The translations under genes were made by a program, and so were the position numbers. The notes beneath the pieces were generated by a model. It searched no databases. It was not told the DNA's origin and saw only the letters and a list, made by a program, of their open reading frames with translations. Source: Anaerolineaceae bacterium (GTDB lineage Bacteria > Chloroflexota > Anaerolineae > Anaerolineales > Villigracilaceae). Taken from it: DNA of 61,981 nucleotides. This document shows, in pieces, positions 1 through 8,036 of this stretch. The stretch lies in contig QZIJ01000003.1 of assembly GCA_003598975.1 (NCBI GenBank), positions 1 through 61,981 on the forward strand, written 5' to 3'. Every line of letters starts with the position of its first letter. The first letter of the stretch is position 1.

Positions 1-849
1 ATTCCACTTTTCTGGTTCAACCAAATGGACGGGCGCGGCCCCTGGGATCTCGAAGGTTCGATCCGTGAACACCAGGAAGTGATGAGGTGGTACGGCGAAC
101 ACAACATCCCCGTCGAACTCAACGAGCCGCATCACTGGGGCATGCGCGACTCGTCGGACGCGGTCTTCGTCGTCTCCGCGTTTCTCGCCGCCTACAACGC
201 GCGCGCCTTCGGCGTGAAAGATTACATCGCGCAGATGATGTTCAACAGCCCGCCCGGACTTTCCGACGCGATGGACCTCGCGAAGATGTTGACGGTAATG
301 GATCTGGTTTCTCCTCTCGAACGCGACGACTTCAAAATCTGGAAGCAAACCCGCATCGGACTGCTCTCGCATCCACTCGACCCCGAAGCGGCACGCGGCC
401 ACCTGGCCGCCTCCACTTATTTGCAGATGGCGCTCCGTCCGCACATCTACCACATCGTCGGTCACACCGAGGCCGATCACGCCGCGACTGCCGATGACGT
501 GATCGTCGCCAGCCGCATCGCGCGCCGCGCGATTGACAACGCGATGGGCGCGCCCGACCTGACCGCCGACCCCGTGATCGCGCGTCGACGCGCAGAACTC
601 GTCACCGAGGCGGACGCGATTCTCGACGCGATCCGCTCCCTGTCCGGACCCGAAGCGGGTGACCCATTCACCGACGCCGCGACCCTCGCCCGCGCAGTCA
701 CATCCGGTATTCTCGACGCGCCGCAACTCGTCAACAACAAATTCGGCCGCGGACAAGTTCGCACGCGCATCGTGAACGGCGCCTGCGTGAGTGTGGATGG
801 AAACGGAAAACTTATTTCCGAGCGCGAACGAATCGCGAAGTTAAAGTAA
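1..849 (+). CDS. C-terminal part of a B12-dependent mutase-like protein (glutamate mutase E type)
   Basis: The frame is open to the left edge, so the gene is truncated and its start is outside the window; the visible part is 282 residues. The segment with NEPHHWGMRDSSDA, then MMFNSPPGLSDAMDLAKM, and the end with SGILDAPQLVNNKFGRG and VRTRIVNGACVSVD follow the C-terminal pattern I remember for glutamate mutase subunit E (HHxxxG, TExDxA, GIMDIP, NKxxG, DNxGCVR). That family uses adenosylcobalamin bound by a partner subunit to rearrange an amino-acid skeleton. The substrate here is unknown, and a lysine or ornithine aminomutase relative is possible. A cobalamin adenosyltransferase lies at 17.9 kb. 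An opine-type dehydrogenase follows 102 bases downstream. Confidence 0.5.
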   Translation: MPLFWFNQMDGRGPWDLEGSIREHQEVMRWYGEHNIPVELNEPHHWGMRDSSDAVFVVSAFLAAYNARAFGVKDYIAQMMFNSPPGLSDAMDLAKMLTVMDLVSPLERDDFKIWKQTRIGLLSHPLDPEAARGHLAASTYLQMALRPHIYHIVGHTEADHAATADDVIVASRIARRAIDNAMGAPDLTADPVIARRRAELVTEADAILDAIRSLSGPEAGDPFTDAATLARAVTSGILDAPQLVNNKFGRGQVRTRIVNGACVSVDGNGKLISERERIAKLK

Positions 850-863
850 TCGCCAACGGCACA

Positions 864-930
864 GGAATCCGAAAGTTCTACTTTCGGAGAATGTAATAGC
901 GCCTTTTCCGAAGTAGAACTTCGGGAATCC
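864..930. repeat. Tandem pair of small palindromes
   Basis: Two near-identical hairpins, CCGAAAGTTCTACTTTCGG at 869-887 and CCGAAGTAGAACTTCGG at 908-924, sit between the mutase-like gene and the dehydrogenase. The outer sequence GGAATCC is repeated at both ends (864-870, 924-930). It could attenuate transcription between the genes, but there is no clear U-tract. Confidence 0.7.
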
Positions 931-951
931 AGAAAATCGAAGGAGGTTCAC

Positions 952-2058
952 ATGACTCGTAAGCACACCGTAATCGGTGCGGGACATGGCGGAAAGGCCA
1001 TGGCCGCGCACCTGGCGTTGATGGGATTTTCCGTCACGCTCTACAACCGCACTGCCTCACACATCGAGGTCATCAAAAAACGCGGCGGCATCGAATTGGA
1101 CAGTCAGGAGGAGGGCGGCCCGCACGGGTTCGGCAAACTCGCCAAGGTCACATCGGATATCGGCGAGGCGGTCAAACACGCGGAGGTGATTCAGGTCGTC
1201 CTGCCGTCCTCCGCCCACGCCGACATCGCCGCGGCGGCCGCGCCACACTTGAAGGATGGGCAGATCGTCGTCCTGCATCCAGGGCGGACGTGCGGCGCGC
1301 TCGAGTTTGCCAAGGTCATGCGCGACAACGGATGCACGGCAGACGTCACCGTCGCCGAGGCGGAGACCTTCATCTACGCCTCCCGCTCCGACGGTCCCGC
1401 GCAGGCGCGCATTTTCCGCATCAAAGAGGCCGTGCCGCTGGCCGCGCTTCCCGCCAATCGAACAGAGAAAGTGCTGGAAGTCATCAATGAGGCCTATCCC
1501 CAGTTCATTGACGGGGTGGATGTGCTCAACACTGGCCTCAACAATATGGGCGCCATCTTCCATCCCGCACTGACCATGCTCAACATGGGCTGGATCGAGG
1601 CCACGCACGGTGATTACCAGTTTTACATTGACGGCGTGACTCCCTCGGTGGCGCGCATGCTCGAAGTGCTGGACCGCGAGCGCGTGACGGTCGCCTCGTC
1701 GCTGGGCATCCGCGCCCGCACCGCGCTGGAATGGCTGAAATTGGCCTACGATACGGACGGCGAGGATCTGCACGAGGCCATCCATAACCAGCAGGGATAT
1801 TACGGCATCAAAGCGCCCCCCACGCTGAACCACCGTTACATTTTCGAAGATGTGCCGATGAGCCTCGTGCCAATCGCCTCGCTGGGAATGCGTTACGGCG
1901 TTTCGGTGCGCGCCATGGAAAGCATCATCAAGATCGGGAGCATTATCCACCGCACCGATTACTGGCGGCGCGGCCGCACCGTGGAAAAACTCGGCCTCGA
2001 GCAGTGGAGCGTCAGCGAGTTGACGCGCTTCGTGCAGGAAGGTGTGGTCGAGGGGTGA
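952..2058 (+). CDS. NAD/NADP octopine/nopaline (opine) dehydrogenase family protein
   Basis: A 368-residue protein with an N-terminal Rossmann fold (GAGHGG at residues 9-14) and an all-helical C-terminal domain containing NNMGAIFHPALTMLN, the region that carries the catalytic His in opine dehydrogenases. The family reductively joins an amino acid and a 2-oxo acid, or runs the reverse reaction. A strong Shine-Dalgarno sequence (AAGGAGG, seven bases before the ATG) fixes the start. Asparagine synthetase follows after 31 bases, so the two are probably co-transcribed. The real substrates cannot be told from sequence; a ketopantoate-reductase-like role is an alternative. Confidence 0.82.
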   Translation: MTRKHTVIGAGHGGKAMAAHLALMGFSVTLYNRTASHIEVIKKRGGIELDSQEEGGPHGFGKLAKVTSDIGEAVKHAEVIQVVLPSSAHADIAAAAAPHLKDGQIVVLHPGRTCGALEFAKVMRDNGCTADVTVAEAETFIYASRSDGPAQARIFRIKEAVPLAALPANRTEKVLEVINEAYPQFIDGVDVLNTGLNNMGAIFHPALTMLNMGWIEATHGDYQFYIDGVTPSVARMLEVLDRERVTVASSLGIRARTALEWLKLAYDTDGEDLHEAIHNQQGYYGIKAPPTLNHRYIFEDVPMSLVPIASLGMRYGVSVRAMESIIKIGSIIHRTDYWRRGRTVEKLGLEQWSVSELTRFVQEGVVEG

Positions 2059-2089
2059 CCGTTTTTATTTCAAGAGTAGGAGAAAAATC

Positions 2090-3583
2090 ATGTGTGGTAT
2101 CGCTGGAACCTTGCTCAACCCAGCCAATGACAATGTTAAATTGATGATCGAAAGACTATCGCATCGCGGCCCGGACGGACGCGGCGTTCAGAACCTCGAA
2201 GCGGCCACCCTCGGCCATACGCGTCTCGCCATCCTTGATATCGAAGGCGGGCGCCAACCCATGCGATACGAAGATTCATGGATCGCCTTCAACGGCGAAA
2301 TCTACAACTACCGCGACCTGCAAAGCAAATATCTCTCCGATGAAAAAATGAAGGGTCACTCGGACACGGAGGTATTGCTGCATTTGTATCGCACGTTGGG
2401 GCCAAAATTCGTTGAATTGTTGGACGGCATGTTCGCCTTCGTCATCCATGGCAATCGCGAATTCCTGATGGCACGCGACCCGCTGGGCATCAAGCCGCTT
2501 TACTACGGCCCAGGCCTCGAGGATGGGCGTATGTATTTCGCCTCTGAGATCAAGGCGCTCGCGGGACTGGTCGCCTCGGTGACCGAATTCCCTGCAGGGT
2601 TTTGGTTCCACTCCAAACTGGGCTGGAACCGTTTCTACCAGATCGAAGAGACGGTCCAACCGTTCGATGGAAACGAAGCGGAGGCGCTGCCCCTCATCAA
2701 GTCCACGCTGCGCAACGCCGTCCACAAACGCCTGCTGGCAGATGTTCCGGTGGGAGTCAGTTTGAGCGGCGGGCTGGATAGCAGCATCGTCTCCCTGCTG
2801 GCCTGCGAGGGGACCGACCAGCTCCATTCCTTCGCGGTCGGCGTGGAAGGCAGTGAGGATCTCGCCGCCGCCCGTATGATGGCAGGCTTCCTCAAAACGC
2901 AACACCACGAACTGGTTTACACCGCGCAGGATATGGCCGAGGCGCTTCCAGATGTGCTGTATCATCTCGAAACCTTCGATCCCGCCCTGGTGCGCAGTGC
3001 CATCCCGAATTACTTTCTGGCAAAACTCGCTTCGCAACACGTCAAAGTCTTCCTCACCGGCGAAGGCGCGGACGAGGTCTACGCGGGATACGAATATCTT
3101 GGCGGCTACGATTCTCCTGAAGTGTTGCAACAGGAAATGATCTACATCACCGAGGCGTTGCACAACACCAACCTGCAACGCGCTGACCGCATGTCCATGG
3201 CGTTCAGTCTCGAAGCCCGCGTCCCCTTCCTGGACGTGAAGTCGGTCGCGCTCGCCCTGAGCTTTCCTCCCGACTGGAAACTGCACCGCGACCGCGTCCC
3301 CAAGCATCTCTTGCGCCAGGCCTTCGCCGATGACCTGCCCGCGGAGATCGTCAACCGCCCCAAGCAGAAATTCTCCAGCGGCGCGGGTTCCTCCGACCTG
3401 ATCGCACAAATGGCCGAGACCGAGATTCCCGATGAAGAATTCCAGCGCGAGTCCCGCCGGCTGAAAAGTGAATGGGACTACAATTTGCAGAACAAGGAAG
3501 CCTTGCACTATTACAAAACCCTGCGCGAGTTCTACGAAGACAAATGGCTCTTCCCGTCAATGGGAAAGAGCCGCAGTCTGTAG
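2090..3583 (+). CDS. asnB: Glutamine-hydrolysing asparagine synthetase
   Basis: A 497-residue class II amidotransferase. The ATG at 2090 is chosen because it puts the catalytic Cys directly after Met (MCGIAGTLLN); upstream in-frame starts would bury it. The Ntn glutaminase half contains RLSHRGPDGRG and FNGEIYN. The ATP-pyrophosphatase half has the P-loop SLSGGLDSS near residues 224-232 and LTGEGADEVYAGYEY further on. It converts aspartate, glutamine and ATP to asparagine in the cytoplasm. It is somewhat shorter than E. coli AsnB (about 554 residues), mainly at the C-terminus. Its stop codon overlaps the ribosome-binding site of the next gene. Confidence 0.93.
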   Translation: MCGIAGTLLNPANDNVKLMIERLSHRGPDGRGVQNLEAATLGHTRLAILDIEGGRQPMRYEDSWIAFNGEIYNYRDLQSKYLSDEKMKGHSDTEVLLHLYRTLGPKFVELLDGMFAFVIHGNREFLMARDPLGIKPLYYGPGLEDGRMYFASEIKALAGLVASVTEFPAGFWFHSKLGWNRFYQIEETVQPFDGNEAEALPLIKSTLRNAVHKRLLADVPVGVSLSGGLDSSIVSLLACEGTDQLHSFAVGVEGSEDLAAARMMAGFLKTQHHELVYTAQDMAEALPDVLYHLETFDPALVRSAIPNYFLAKLASQHVKVFLTGEGADEVYAGYEYLGGYDSPEVLQQEMIYITEALHNTNLQRADRMSMAFSLEARVPFLDVKSVALALSFPPDWKLHRDRVPKHLLRQAFADDLPAEIVNRPKQKFSSGAGSSDLIAQMAETEIPDEEFQRESRRLKSEWDYNLQNKEALHYYKTLREFYEDKWLFPSMGKSRSL

Positions 3584-3591
3584 GAGACATT

Positions 3592-4164
3592 ATGGAAGGA
3601 TTTGATTGGTATACGTGGGTCGCGTTGCCACTGCTGGTTTTCCTTGCCCGCGTGGTGGATGTCGCGCTCGGCACTATACGCATCATCTTCACCGCGCGTG
3701 GCAAAAAACATCTTGCCCCCCTGCTCGGTTTCGTGGAAGTATTCATCTGGGTCAGCGTCATCGCGGAGATTACAAAGGGCGCGCATAACATCACTGCCTA
3801 TCTGGCCTACGCAGGTGGATTCGCCACCGGCAATTACGTGGGCATGTGGATCGAGGAACGCCTCGCCATCGGGAATCTCGTCGTGCGCGCCATCCTGCCC
3901 GAAAATCAAACCGGTCTGGTCGAGGAACTGCGCGCGGCGGGCTATGGCGTCACCAGTGTGAACGCGTATGGGGCAAAGGGGCCGGTAAAACTCGTTTATA
4001 CTATCGTGAGTCGAAAAGACCTGCCGAATGTGATCGAGACCATCCACAAGATGTATCCAAAAACATTCTTCACCGTGGAGGAATTGCGCTCGGTGGAACA
4101 GGGCGTCTTTCCCGTCCGCGCGACAATTCGGCAGGATACTTTTTTCGGAAGGAAATCCAAATAA
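3592..4164 (+). CDS. UPF0316 / DUF2179 membrane protein
   Basis: A 190-residue protein. The start at 3592 has the SD sequence TAGGAG overlapping the asnB stop codon. Three hydrophobic helices in the first 90 residues (ALPLLVFLARVVDVALG, LLGFVEVFIWVSVIAEI, YLAYAGGFATGNYVGMW) are followed by a soluble domain (ILPENQTGLVEELRAAGYGVT) typical of DUF2179. Function is not known; DUF2179 domains are thought to be small regulatory domains. The CBS gene starts 14 bases after its stop, so it belongs to the same transcription unit. Confidence 0.85.
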   Translation: MEGFDWYTWVALPLLVFLARVVDVALGTIRIIFTARGKKHLAPLLGFVEVFIWVSVIAEITKGAHNITAYLAYAGGFATGNYVGMWIEERLAIGNLVVRAILPENQTGLVEELRAAGYGVTSVNAYGAKGPVKLVYTIVSRKDLPNVIETIHKMYPKTFFTVEELRSVEQGVFPVRATIRQDTFFGRKSK

Positions 4165-4178
4165 CAATTGGAGACCTC

Positions 4179-4640
4179 ATGAACATAGCCTCTTGTATGA
4201 AACGCAACATAATTTCCATCCCCCCGAAGACGACCGTCATCGAAGCGGCCGCGCTGATCGTCAAAAAGCATATCGGCATGCTGCCAATCGTGGATGATAA
4301 GGGCACGCTCGTCGGCATCATCAGCCTGCGCGACCTGCTCACTCTTGAATTGCCCGATTTCGTCGGCTTTGTGGCGGACGTGGATTTCGTCCACGATTTT
4401 GGCGCGGTGGAAGACACGCGCCCCTCGGCAAGGACTTTGAACAAGCCAGTCTCATCCCTGATGCGGGAACCTTTTTCGGTGAATGAGGAATGCGGACTCC
4501 TGCGCGCCTACACCTTGATGTTGCAACACAACCTGCACGATATGCCGGTCGTTTCCAAAGCAGGGAAACTGGTGGGCATCACCTCGCGCGTTGACATCGG
4601 CGCGGCCATCCTGTCGCATTGGCCCAAGGCGGACAAATGA
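4179..4640 (+). CDS. CBS-domain pair protein
   Basis: A 153-residue protein with the start at 4179 after a GGAG sequence. Two CBS motifs are visible: MKRNIISIPPKTTVIEAAAL with HIGMLPIVDDKGTLVGIISL, and MREPFSVNEECGLLRAYTLM with HDMPVVSKAGKLVGITSRVD. Such pairs bind adenine nucleotides and regulate a partner protein. Its stop overlaps the start of the following permease gene (ATGA), so the permease is the likely partner. This is inferred from linkage. Confidence 0.88.
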   Translation: MNIASCMKRNIISIPPKTTVIEAAALIVKKHIGMLPIVDDKGTLVGIISLRDLLTLELPDFVGFVADVDFVHDFGAVEDTRPSARTLNKPVSSLMREPFSVNEECGLLRAYTLMLQHNLHDMPVVSKAGKLVGITSRVDIGAAILSHWPKADK

Positions 4641-5923
4641 CCATGCTTGCCGCCGTCCTCGCTACAATTATTTTTGTCGGGTGCCTGATTCTCATCTTTT
4701 CCGAGAAACTCAACCGCACCATCACCGCCATCGCTGGCGGCGCGTTGATGGTGATTGTTGGAATTGTTTTGGGATTTTATTCAGAGGAGACTGCGCTGAA
4801 AGCCATTGACTTCAACACGCTCGGTCTTTTACTCGGCATGATGATCCTGGTCGCGATGCTGGAGCCAACGGGATTTTTCCAGTATCTGGCCGTTCTTGCC
4901 GCCCGTTCTTCGAAAGGCAAACCCATGCGTCTGTTCATCCTGCTGGGCGTCATCACAACCATCCTTTCGATGTTTTTGGATAACGTGACAACCGTTGTAT
5001 TGATCGCGCCGGTCACCATCCTCATCTGCGAGATCATGGGGATCAACACGCTTCCATTCCTCGTTTCCGAAGCCCTGCTCTCGAATACAGGCGGCGTGGC
5101 AACCCTGGTCGGCGATCCCCCTAATGTGTTGATCGGTTCCGCTGCGGAATTGTCGTTCAACGACTTTTTGATTTATTCCATGCCTATTGTTTTGGTCGCG
5201 TGGGTGGGGGCGTTGTTCTTGTTGCAGTATCTTTTCAAAAAGGAATTATCGAAACGGCCGCGCAGTGTGAAGGCCATTATGCGACTTAACCCCGCAGAGT
5301 CTCTCGATGAGCCATTGGTTGCGCGCAAAATTCTGATCGTGCTCGGCGGCGCGGTGTTGTTCTTTTTTATCCATCACGCCCTGCAAATCAGCCCCTCGGT
5401 GGTGGCGTTGAGCGCGGCCGCGGTGGCGCTTGTCTGGGTGCGTCCCGACATCCACGAAGTTCTCAAGCGCATCGAATGGAGCGTGCTGGTCTTCTTCGGC
5501 GCACTTTTCGTGATGGTCGGCGGGTTGGAAGCAGCCGGGGTCATGGATGCTCTTGTCAGGTTGCTGGCGCGGGCGTCGGACGTGCCGCCAGTCCTCTTTG
5601 GGGTCGCGTTGATCTGGATCGTGGCCGCGCTATCCGCAGTGGTGGACAATGTCCCGGTCACCATTGCGCTGATTCCCGTCATCAAAGGGCTGGAACCAAC
5701 CATGGACATCACGCCGTTATGGTGGGCGCTGGCCTTCGGCGCGGGCTTCGGTGGAAGTGGAACCATCATCGGCTCCACCGCGAACATCATCGTGACTACG
5801 CTGTCGGAGAAAACGCGCACGCCCATCACATCTGCCATCTGGAACAAGCGCGGCCTGCCGGTCATGCTGGTCACGTGCGCTATCGCAAGTATTTTGTTCG
5901 CAATTTTTTACTCCGCATTTTGA
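4637..5923 (+). CDS. ArsB/NhaD superfamily ion permease (P-protein-like)
   Basis: A 428-residue polytopic membrane protein with about ten to eleven helices. Duplicated signature motifs are visible: MFLDNVTTVVLIAP with NTGGVATLVGDPPNVLIGSA in the first half, and VVDNVPVTIALIPV with GSGTIIGSTANIIV in the second. Members exchange Na+ for H+ or export anions such as arsenite or dicarboxylates; the ion here cannot be read from sequence. The start at 4637 is preferred over 4619 because it gives an ATGA overlap with the CBS gene and has an SD-like AAGGCGGA upstream. Two c-di-AMP-receptor-like genes follow, suggesting regulated ion transport. Confidence 0.85.
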   Translation: MTMLAAVLATIIFVGCLILIFSEKLNRTITAIAGGALMVIVGIVLGFYSEETALKAIDFNTLGLLLGMMILVAMLEPTGFFQYLAVLAARSSKGKPMRLFILLGVITTILSMFLDNVTTVVLIAPVTILICEIMGINTLPFLVSEALLSNTGGVATLVGDPPNVLIGSAAELSFNDFLIYSMPIVLVAWVGALFLLQYLFKKELSKRPRSVKAIMRLNPAESLDEPLVARKILIVLGGAVLFFFIHHALQISPSVVALSAAAVALVWVRPDIHEVLKRIEWSVLVFFGALFVMVGGLEAAGVMDALVRLLARASDVPPVLFGVALIWIVAALSAVVDNVPVTIALIPVIKGLEPTMDITPLWWALAFGAGFGGSGTIIGSTANIIVTTLSEKTRTPITSAIWNKRGLPVMLVTCAIASILFAIFYSAF

Positions 5924-5941
5924 GCCTGCCGCCAATCGCGC

Positions 5942-5947
5942 TATAAT
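5942..5947 (+). promoter_or_regulatory. Possible -10 box (TATAAT) before the first receptor gene
   Basis: A perfect TATAAT stands 18 bases after the permease stop and 38 bases before the ATG at 5985. It would give the receptor genes their own transcript. No convincing -35 was identified. Confidence 0.4.
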
Positions 5948-5984
5948 CAGAATGGAATCATTCGAATCGAATGAGGAGCGTGCC

Positions 5985-6323
5985 ATGAATCAATCATCCA
6001 GTCAAAATCTCATACTGGCCGTCGTACAGGAACAGGACCTCGATGCGGCCACGCGCGCATTGGCGGAGGTCGGCGCGCCGGTCACCTTCCTTTCAAGCGC
6101 GGGAGGCTTTCTCGGACGGCACAACGCCACCCTGCTGATTGGCTTGCCTGCCGATAAGGAGGAGCGCGCCCTCGAAATGTTGCGCGAGGTCTGCCGCCAG
6201 CGCGTGGAATATTTAACCCTGCCAATGGAAGGCACGCCCCTGCCCCTGCCCGCGCCCGTCCCCGTGACGGTGGGCGGCGCGACCGTGCTGGCTTTGCCGG
6301 TGGAGAGGTACGAAGAGATTTAA
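5985..6323 (+). CDS. Cyclic-di-AMP receptor-like protein (DarA/PstA family, DUF970), long form
   Basis: A 112-residue cytoplasmic protein of the PII-like family. LILAVVQEQDLDAATRALAE, SSAGGFLGRHNATLLIGLP and the end VGGATVLALPVERYEEI match the start, centre and end of PstA/DarA. It has the full-length loop between the two halves (residues about 78-98, Pro-rich). Compared with remembered family features, the Asn after GGFL is kept but the Arg-x-Thr before it is altered (PVTFL). The ATG at 5985 follows GAGGAG; an upstream ATG at 5952 is only four bases from a TATAAT and is not favoured. The paralogue follows 111 bases downstream. Confidence 0.82.
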   Translation: MNQSSSQNLILAVVQEQDLDAATRALAEVGAPVTFLSSAGGFLGRHNATLLIGLPADKEERALEMLREVCRQRVEYLTLPMEGTPLPLPAPVPVTVGGATVLALPVERYEEI

Positions 6324-6328
6324 TGCGG

Positions 6329-6420
6329 TACACGTATTACACGGATAAGAAAGATTTCACGGATTTTTTAAAGAAAATCCGTGAGACTCCGTCAAATCCG
6401 TGAAATCCGTGTACGGATTT
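6329..6420. repeat. ATCCGTG-rich palindromic repeat
   Basis: The spacer between the two receptor genes is an imperfect inverted repeat built from ACACGGAT, TTTCACGGATTTTT and AAATCCGTG units. A related element fills 42793-42890. The second gene's SD (TAGGAG) comes directly after it. Confidence 0.75.
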
Positions 6421-6434
6421 TAGGAGACGCAGCC

Positions 6435-6698
6435 ATGAAAATGATCATCGTCATCGTCAAAGATCACGACGCCGATCCCGTCACGCAGGCGCTCACCGCC
6501 GAAAATTTCCGCGTCACGCGCATCGCCTCCACAGGCGGATTTTTGCGCGCGGGCGTGGCCACCCTGCTGATCGGTGTGGAAGACGCGGATGTGGACGCGG
6601 CCATCCGCGTCCTGCGCGAAAGCCTCGGCGAGGCCAAACCCGGAGAAAAACGCGCCACCCTCTTCGTCGTCCCGGTGGAACACTACGAACAAGTCTAA
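6435..6698 (+). CDS. Cyclic-di-AMP receptor-like protein (DarA/PstA family), short-loop form
   Basis: An 87-residue protein whose first half (MKMIIVIVKDHDADPVTQAL, then FRVTRIASTGGFLRAGVATL) is very close to remembered PstA sequences, including the Arg-x-Thr and GGFLRAG parts. It lacks the roughly 20-residue loop found in the neighbouring 112-residue paralogue and ends ATLFVVPVEHYEQV. The position usually held by Asn is Val. The two proteins may form hetero-trimers or sense different ligands; that is inference. SD TAGGAG precedes the ATG at 6435, and the lipoprotein gene starts 12 bases after the stop. Confidence 0.82.
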   Translation: MKMIIVIVKDHDADPVTQALTAENFRVTRIASTGGFLRAGVATLLIGVEDADVDAAIRVLRESLGEAKPGEKRATLFVVPVEHYEQV

Positions 6699-6710
6699 CT
6701 TTGGAGTCCC

Positions 6711-7922
6711 ATGAAACCTGTCCGCTTTATCGTTATCGTTCTGTTCGCATCCCTGCTCATTTCCTGCGCGGGACCCACTCCCGCCTCGCAACCGACTCCC
6801 GACGTGAACGCCATCGTCGCACAGACGATGGCCGCGCTGACAGGCGTCGCGCCGCAAGCCACGCCCGCCTCTCCCTCGACTTCGAGCGTGTTGCCGCGTT
6901 CCCTCTACTTCCTCGCCCCCGACGCGGCCGCGCACGCGCAACTCTTCCGCCTCGAACGCGACGGCAAGACGCTCAAACAGATCACCGCCGAACCCGCGGA
7001 CGTGGACACCTTCGATGTGAATCAAAGCGACGGGCGCGTCGTTTACGTCTCCAATAACCAGATGTTGCTCATCAACGCGGATGGCTCAGGGCGGACAATG
7101 CTCCTCGATGGCGGCGTGAAGGATGTCAACAACCCCTTCCTGAATAGCATCCAATCCGCGGTTTGGTCGCCGAACGGCGAGACCATCGCCTACGGCTACG
7201 GCGGACTCAACCTGTATTCGGTCGCGACAGGCGTTTCGAACCGCGTAATCGAAAACCTGCTCGACGACATCGGGAATGGCTTCATCATCCCGCGCGAACT
7301 TTACATCCCCAGCCGTTACTCACCCGATGGGACAAAACTCTCCGTCACGCTCGGCTATTACGAGGGCGCCTCGATGGCGATCTATTATCCCGCGGGGAAT
7401 TCCCTCGTGCGCTTGAGCAATGACCAGGGCGCGCTGATCTGCTGTGGCGAGGAAGTCTGGACGGCAGATGGCGCCGCGCTCTACGCGGCCAATCCCTCGA
7501 TGGGCATGTTCAATTCGGGTCTGTGGAAAGTGGACGCCGCCAACGGACAGACCACCACCCTCATCCCCGGCGACGCGGGGAATGGCACTTTCAATTTCGC
7601 GGATAACCCCCTCCTCGCGCCCGATGGCTGGTTGTATTTCTTCTTCGCCAGCCGTCCCGCGAACGATGAATTCGGCGGACGCGAGTCTCTCCAACTCGTC
7701 CGCGCCGCGGCGGACGGGGTCGCGGGACGAACCGTCCTGCTCCCCGATATCTTCGACCAGATGAACGAGTCGCTCTGGTCGCCCGACGCGAGTTTCGTCA
7801 TCGTCGTCTCCGCGACCAACGACCAGATGTGGCAGGGCGGACAGGCCGAGATCGTCTACTTCGATGGCCGCCCGCGCGTGATGCTCGTCCCCTTTGCAAG
7901 GAATTTGAAGTGGGGGCCATAG
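6711..7922 (+). CDS. Lipoprotein with PD40/TolB-like beta-propeller repeats
   Basis: A 403-residue exported lipoprotein: hydrophobic signal VRFIVIVLFASLLISC with the lipobox Cys at residue 19, then a Pro/Thr/Ser-rich linker (PTPASQPTPDV). The body has repeated propeller blades such as VWSPNGETIAYGY, SRYSPDGTKLSVTLGY and LWSPDASFVIVVSA. Such proteins sit on the outer face of the membrane and often bind proteins or ligands; no enzyme site is visible. It ends the first operon and is followed by a strong terminator. Confidence 0.85.
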   Translation: MKPVRFIVIVLFASLLISCAGPTPASQPTPDVNAIVAQTMAALTGVAPQATPASPSTSSVLPRSLYFLAPDAAAHAQLFRLERDGKTLKQITAEPADVDTFDVNQSDGRVVYVSNNQMLLINADGSGRTMLLDGGVKDVNNPFLNSIQSAVWSPNGETIAYGYGGLNLYSVATGVSNRVIENLLDDIGNGFIIPRELYIPSRYSPDGTKLSVTLGYYEGASMAIYYPAGNSLVRLSNDQGALICCGEEVWTADGAALYAANPSMGMFNSGLWKVDAANGQTTTLIPGDAGNGTFNFADNPLLAPDGWLYFFFASRPANDEFGGRESLQLVRAAADGVAGRTVLLPDIFDQMNESLWSPDASFVIVVSATNDQMWQGGQAEIVYFDGRPRVMLVPFARNLKWGP

Positions 7923-7937
7923 TACTATGAAAGATAG

Positions 7938-7971
7938 AGTCCCCGTTACTCCTGAGGCACGGGGACTTTTT
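7938..7971 (+). terminator. Rho-independent terminator of the first operon
   Basis: Stem AGTCCCCGT (7938-7946) pairs with ACGGGGACT (7959-7967), followed by TTTT. It lies 15 bases after the lipoprotein stop. Confidence 0.88.
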
Positions 7972-8001
7972 CATTGCTTCTGGCTACCATCATAAGTTTA
8001 T

Positions 8002-8029
8002 TTCAACATGGGTTTGGTGAAGGTATAAT
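8002..8029 (+). promoter_or_regulatory. Promoter of the restriction-modification pair (leaderless type)
   Basis: TTCAAC at 8002-8007 and TATAAT at 8024-8029 are separated by 16 bases. Only seven bases lie between TATAAT and the methyltransferase ATG at 8037, leaving no room for a leader or SD. Confidence 0.65.
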
Positions 8030-8036
8030 TCGACCT

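Noticed and set aside
2276-3508. A 410-residue minus-strand open frame opposite asnB
   Set aside because: asnB has clear catalytic motifs on the other strand; no motif is visible in this frame.
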